Positions 5,992 to 8,282 of a stretch of 8,282 nt of DNA are shown here, in pieces. This DNA is from Alphaproteobacteria bacterium UBA1002 (GTDB lineage: Bacteria; Pseudomonadota; Alphaproteobacteria; Rickettsiales; UBA998), in the NCBI GenBank assembly GCA_002291845.1, contig DBAU01000022.1:1-8282 (forward strand), in the 5' to 3' direction. A model generated the notes under the pieces. It did no database searches. It saw only the letters and a list, made by a program, of their open reading frames with translations, and had not been told where the DNA came from. Each line of letters begins with the position of its first letter. The first letter of the stretch is position 1. The translations under genes were made by a program, and so were the position numbers.

Positions 5992-6898
5992 ACCCTTCCG
6001 CTTTTCACTGATGGCCCACGGGCTGCCCCTGGTGGCCGCCTGCTTTGTGCTGTTTACCGTGAAAGAGCTGGTGAGCAAACCGGCGAACGAACCACAATCG
6101 CCAACCTATGCCCCCGTGATCGCACCCTTTGAAGCGCGGGTTGCAGGGGTTGGCATCGTGGAGCCAAGAAGTGAGCTTTTGGAGCTTGGCACCCACCTTG
6201 ACGGCATCATTGATACGGTGCATGTGACGGTAGGCGATCAGGTGAAAAAAGGCGCAGCACTGTTCACGCTGGATGAGCGCGAGACACGGGCACGGCTGGC
6301 CAGCGCTAAAGCAGCCGAGCAAGAGGCTAAGGTGGCGCTGGCCGATGCAAAAAGCCAGCTGGCTTTTTATGAAAAAATCGCCGACCCCGCTGCCATCAGC
6401 CGTGAGGAGCTGACCCGCCGCCGCTTTGCCGCCAAGCGCGCTGAAGCCGTGGCGAAAGAAGCCAAGGCCCGCGTAAAGGAAGTGGAGACCGAGCTGGCCC
6501 GTCGCACGGTGCGCGCGCCTATCAGTGGTGAAGTGCTTCGCCTCAATGCCCGCCCCGGCGAGTATGCAAAAACCGGGGTGCTGGCTCAGCCGCTGGTGGT
6601 GATGGGTGACACCTCGATTCTGCATGTGCGGGTGGAGGTGGATGAAGCCGACGCACAAGCGGTGAAAGCAGGAATGCCCGCCAAAGGAGCCTTGCGCAGC
6701 GCAGGCGACAAGCCGGTGGATCTTTCCTTCGTGCGCGTTGAGCCGTTACTGCAGCCCAAAGGCAACCTGACGGGCGATGCCAATGAGCGGGTCGATACGC
6801 GGGTGCTGGAAGTGATTTATGCGCTCAAGGAAAATACGGTCGGCGCCTATCCCGGCCAGCAGATGGATGTGTTTATTAAGGCGGAGGACGCCCCATGA
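5981..6898 (+). CDS. HlyD/MacA-type periplasmic adaptor (membrane fusion protein)
   Basis: A 305-residue adaptor linking the inner-membrane ABC pump to the outer-membrane channel. An N-terminal membrane anchor is seen at about residues 11-28 (MAHGLPLVAACFVLFTV). The first half of the lipoyl-like domain follows (about 53-98, with GIVEP, HLDGIIDTVHVTVGDQVKKG). An alpha-helical hairpin rich in Ala, Lys and Glu spans about 100-175. The second lipoyl half has TVRAPISGEVLRLNARPGEY (176-195), then a beta-barrel region (about 212-255) and a C-terminal segment with AYPGQQMDVFI. The hairpin is short, as in MacA/DevB adaptors. The start has a good AGAGGAG site and overlaps the ATPase gene by 11 bp. Its stop overlaps the next start by 4 bp (ATGA). 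No RND pump gene is nearby, so the partner is the ABC pair. Confidence 0.92.
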   Translation: MTRKPFRFSLMAHGLPLVAACFVLFTVKELVSKPANEPQSPTYAPVIAPFEARVAGVGIVEPRSELLELGTHLDGIIDTVHVTVGDQVKKGAALFTLDERETRARLASAKAAEQEAKVALADAKSQLAFYEKIADPAAISREELTRRRFAAKRAEAVAKEAKARVKEVETELARRTVRAPISGEVLRLNARPGEYAKTGVLAQPLVVMGDTSILHVRVEVDEADAQAVKAGMPAKGALRSAGDKPVDLSFVRVEPLLQPKGNLTGDANERVDTRVLEVIYALKENTVGAYPGQQMDVFIKAEDAP

Positions 6899-8238
6899 GA
6901 TCGTTGCTTCTCGCCGCACTGCTCCTCTCCGCCTGCACGCTGGAAGCAACGTCGCCTGGCCCTGCCCCGGCGCACCCCGGATCATGGAGTGCCACACTGC
7001 CAGACGGCACCGCGCTCGAAGGTCCCTGGTGGCAGGCCTATCACGATGAAACGCTCGCCACATTGATCACCACCGCGCAGAAAAACAGCCCGCGCCTTGG
7101 GGAAGCGAAAGCGCGAGTGGCGGAAGCACGTGGACAGCGCCGCACCTCGGCAGGCGCGCTCTATCCGCAGATTGATCTCTCCAGCACCGCCGGGCGGGGT
7201 GATGAGGGTATCCGCACGTTTGGTAACCCTAACACGCTGTATGAGGCGGCCTTCGACGCTAGTTATGAGATCGATCTGTTCGGGGGCAATGCGGCGCGGG
7301 TTGATGCGGCAGATGCCGATCTGCGTGCCCAAGAAGCTAACTACGCGGAGGTCTTGCTCAGCCTTACCGCCGAAGTGGTGCGCGAATATAGTGATTACCG
7401 CCGCCTGCAGCGCCAGATTATATTGACCGAAGAAACGCTTACCTCGCAGCGCGAGGGGCTTCGCCTCACCCGCACGCGCTTTGCGGGAGGCATCGCCACC
7501 GATCTTGACGTGGCACAGGCGGAGTCGCTTGCCTTATCAACGGAAGCGCAATTGCCCGGCGCGCGCCAGGCGGCGCGTGCTTCGCTACTGCGCTTGTCCG
7601 TGCTGACGGCGGAGGCTCCGGCCACGCTAGAAACGCAGTTGGACGAGGCAAAGCCGGTACCGATTCCCGATGTCACGCCTCTGCTTGAGCAACCGGCACA
7701 GGTGCTGGGCCGGCGCCCGGATCTGATCGCCGCCGCCGCCAGCCTGCAAAGCGCCAGTGCGCTCAGCGTGGCGGAAACTACGGAGCTATATCCCTCACTG
7801 AGCCTCTCCGCCCTGTTCGGGGTACAGGACACCACCGCGTTTGGCGGGTTTAATATCTGGTCGCTGGGAGCGGGTATTGCGGCGCCGCTGTTTAACTTTG
7901 GACGCATCGAAGGCCGCATTGATGCCGCCGAAGCACGTCAGGAAGCAGCCTACCACACCTATCGTCAGCGCGTACTGGAAGCGGTGGCAGAGGTGGAAAC
8001 GGCGCTTTCTGATCTCCTGCAGCAGCGCAACCGGCGCACCGTACTGAAGCAGTCGGTAAACGCTGACCAGCGTGCATTAACGCTGGCCCGTACGCGCTAC
8101 AAAGATGGCATCGTCCCGTTCCTTGATGTGCTGAATGCGGAGCAACAAGCACTGAAGAGCCAGCTGGCGCTTGCCGAGGCAGACGGTGCGGAAGCGATCG
8201 CGTTTGCAGCTGTTAGTAAGGCATTGGCGCTGCCTTAA
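6895..8238 (+). CDS. Outer-membrane efflux lipoprotein, TolC/NodT family
   Basis: A 447-residue outer-membrane channel protein. The signal peptide ends in a lipobox LSAC, with lipidation expected at Cys14. Thr at the next position does not signal inner-membrane retention, so outer-membrane sorting is expected. Two outer-membrane efflux repeats follow. Their equivalent helices are visible as TRTRFAGGIATDLDVAQAE (about 192-210) and ARTRYKDGIVPFLDVLNAEQ (about 398-417). Other family marks are PWWQAYHD (44-51), SYEIDLFG (123-130), GRRPDL (272-277), LYPSLSL and APLFNFGRIEGRI (330-342). Length is at the lower end for NodT-type proteins. It should trimerise into the exit duct for the upstream ABC pump and adaptor. 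It has a clear GGAGG ribosome binding site and a 4-bp ATGA overlap with the adaptor gene, which indicates translational coupling. It is the last gene of the operon. Confidence 0.94.
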   Translation: MRSLLLAALLLSACTLEATSPGPAPAHPGSWSATLPDGTALEGPWWQAYHDETLATLITTAQKNSPRLGEAKARVAEARGQRRTSAGALYPQIDLSSTAGRGDEGIRTFGNPNTLYEAAFDASYEIDLFGGNAARVDAADADLRAQEANYAEVLLSLTAEVVREYSDYRRLQRQIILTEETLTSQREGLRLTRTRFAGGIATDLDVAQAESLALSTEAQLPGARQAARASLLRLSVLTAEAPATLETQLDEAKPVPIPDVTPLLEQPAQVLGRRPDLIAAAASLQSASALSVAETTELYPSLSLSALFGVQDTTAFGGFNIWSLGAGIAAPLFNFGRIEGRIDAAEARQEAAYHTYRQRVLEAVAEVETALSDLLQQRNRRTVLKQSVNADQRALTLARTRYKDGIVPFLDVLNAEQQALKSQLALAEADGAEAIAFAAVSKALALP

Positions 8239-8262
8239 TCCACTTCTTCAAAGTGACGGATT
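8237..8262 (+). terminator. Hairpin just after the exporter operon (weak terminator candidate)
   Basis: AATCC plus ACTT (8237-8245) can pair with AAGT and GGATT on the right arm (ending at 8262), with a few bulged bases. No T run follows within the visible sequence, so intrinsic termination is uncertain; it could end transcription jointly with a convergent gene. Confidence 0.2.
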
Positions 8263-8282
8263 GAGCCACTGATCGAGTTCGG
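8248..8282 (-). CDS. Possible 3' end of a convergent gene (partial)
   Basis: On the minus strand the edge reads ELDQWLNPSL followed by TGA (8250-8248), a plausible protein C-terminus 9 bp from the exporter operon's end. A second frame also stays open (PNSISGSIRHFEEVD, stop 8237-8235). With 10-15 codons visible, neither the gene nor its frame can be established, and no function is proposed. Confidence 0.2.
   Translation of the reverse strand, partial: ELDQWLNPSL

Noticed and set aside
6005..6658. 217-residue minus-strand frame under the adaptor gene
   Set aside because: It is a mirror frame of GC-rich coding sequence, His/Gln-rich with no motifs; the plus-strand adaptor is unambiguous.
7395..7919. 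174-residue minus-strand frame under the outer-membrane gene
   Set aside because: Ser/Arg/Ala-rich shadow typical of the antisense of a high-GC gene.

Overview
The window looks like a chromosomal segment of a Gram-negative bacterium. The evidence is an outer-membrane lipoprotein of the TolC/NodT type, a periplasmic adaptor, and a WbsX-type surface-glycan protein. The high-GC efflux genes and the choice of families suggest a proteobacterium, possibly an alphaproteobacterium. I cannot name a genus from the sequence.

Region 1 (1-2673, minus strand) is one long gene that runs off the left edge. Translated by hand, it reads open from an ATG at 2673 to base 1 (891 codons, no stop). It has three parts: a short N-terminal beta-type domain; ten tandem units of roughly 37 residues in two blocks of five; and a C-terminal WbsX / GH99-like domain. 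It is probably a polysaccharide or O-antigen biosynthesis protein. Its visibly lower GC contrasts with the right half of the window.

Region 2 (about 2680-3402) contains no gene I can support. It holds a possible promoter for the WbsX gene, two hairpin-plus-T-tract structures that both point right although no rightward gene precedes them, short G-rich direct repeats, and a GC-rich stretch (about 3050-3406) that may be the relic of a decayed gene.

Region 3 (3403-8238) is an efflux locus. A TetR/AcrR-type regulator with an AefR-like C-terminus is transcribed leftward. A four-gene operon diverges from it: an FtsX/MacB-type permease, an ATPase, a HlyD-type adaptor and a NodT-type outer-membrane lipoprotein. 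The four genes are separated by 2 bp or overlap, so they are almost certainly co-transcribed. Together they form a complete ABC-type tripartite exporter, like MacAB-TolC or DevBCA-HgdD but with ATPase and permease on separate chains. The 79-bp divergent intergenic region carries two related operator-like sites, which suggests that the regulator represses both itself and the exporter. The substrate cannot be deduced. The last 44 bases may contain the 3' end of a convergent gene.

I see no tRNA, rRNA, CRISPR array, insertion sequence or integrase. No clearly novel system is evident. The most interesting items are the repeat-rich WbsX protein, the paired operators, and the orphan rightward terminators.
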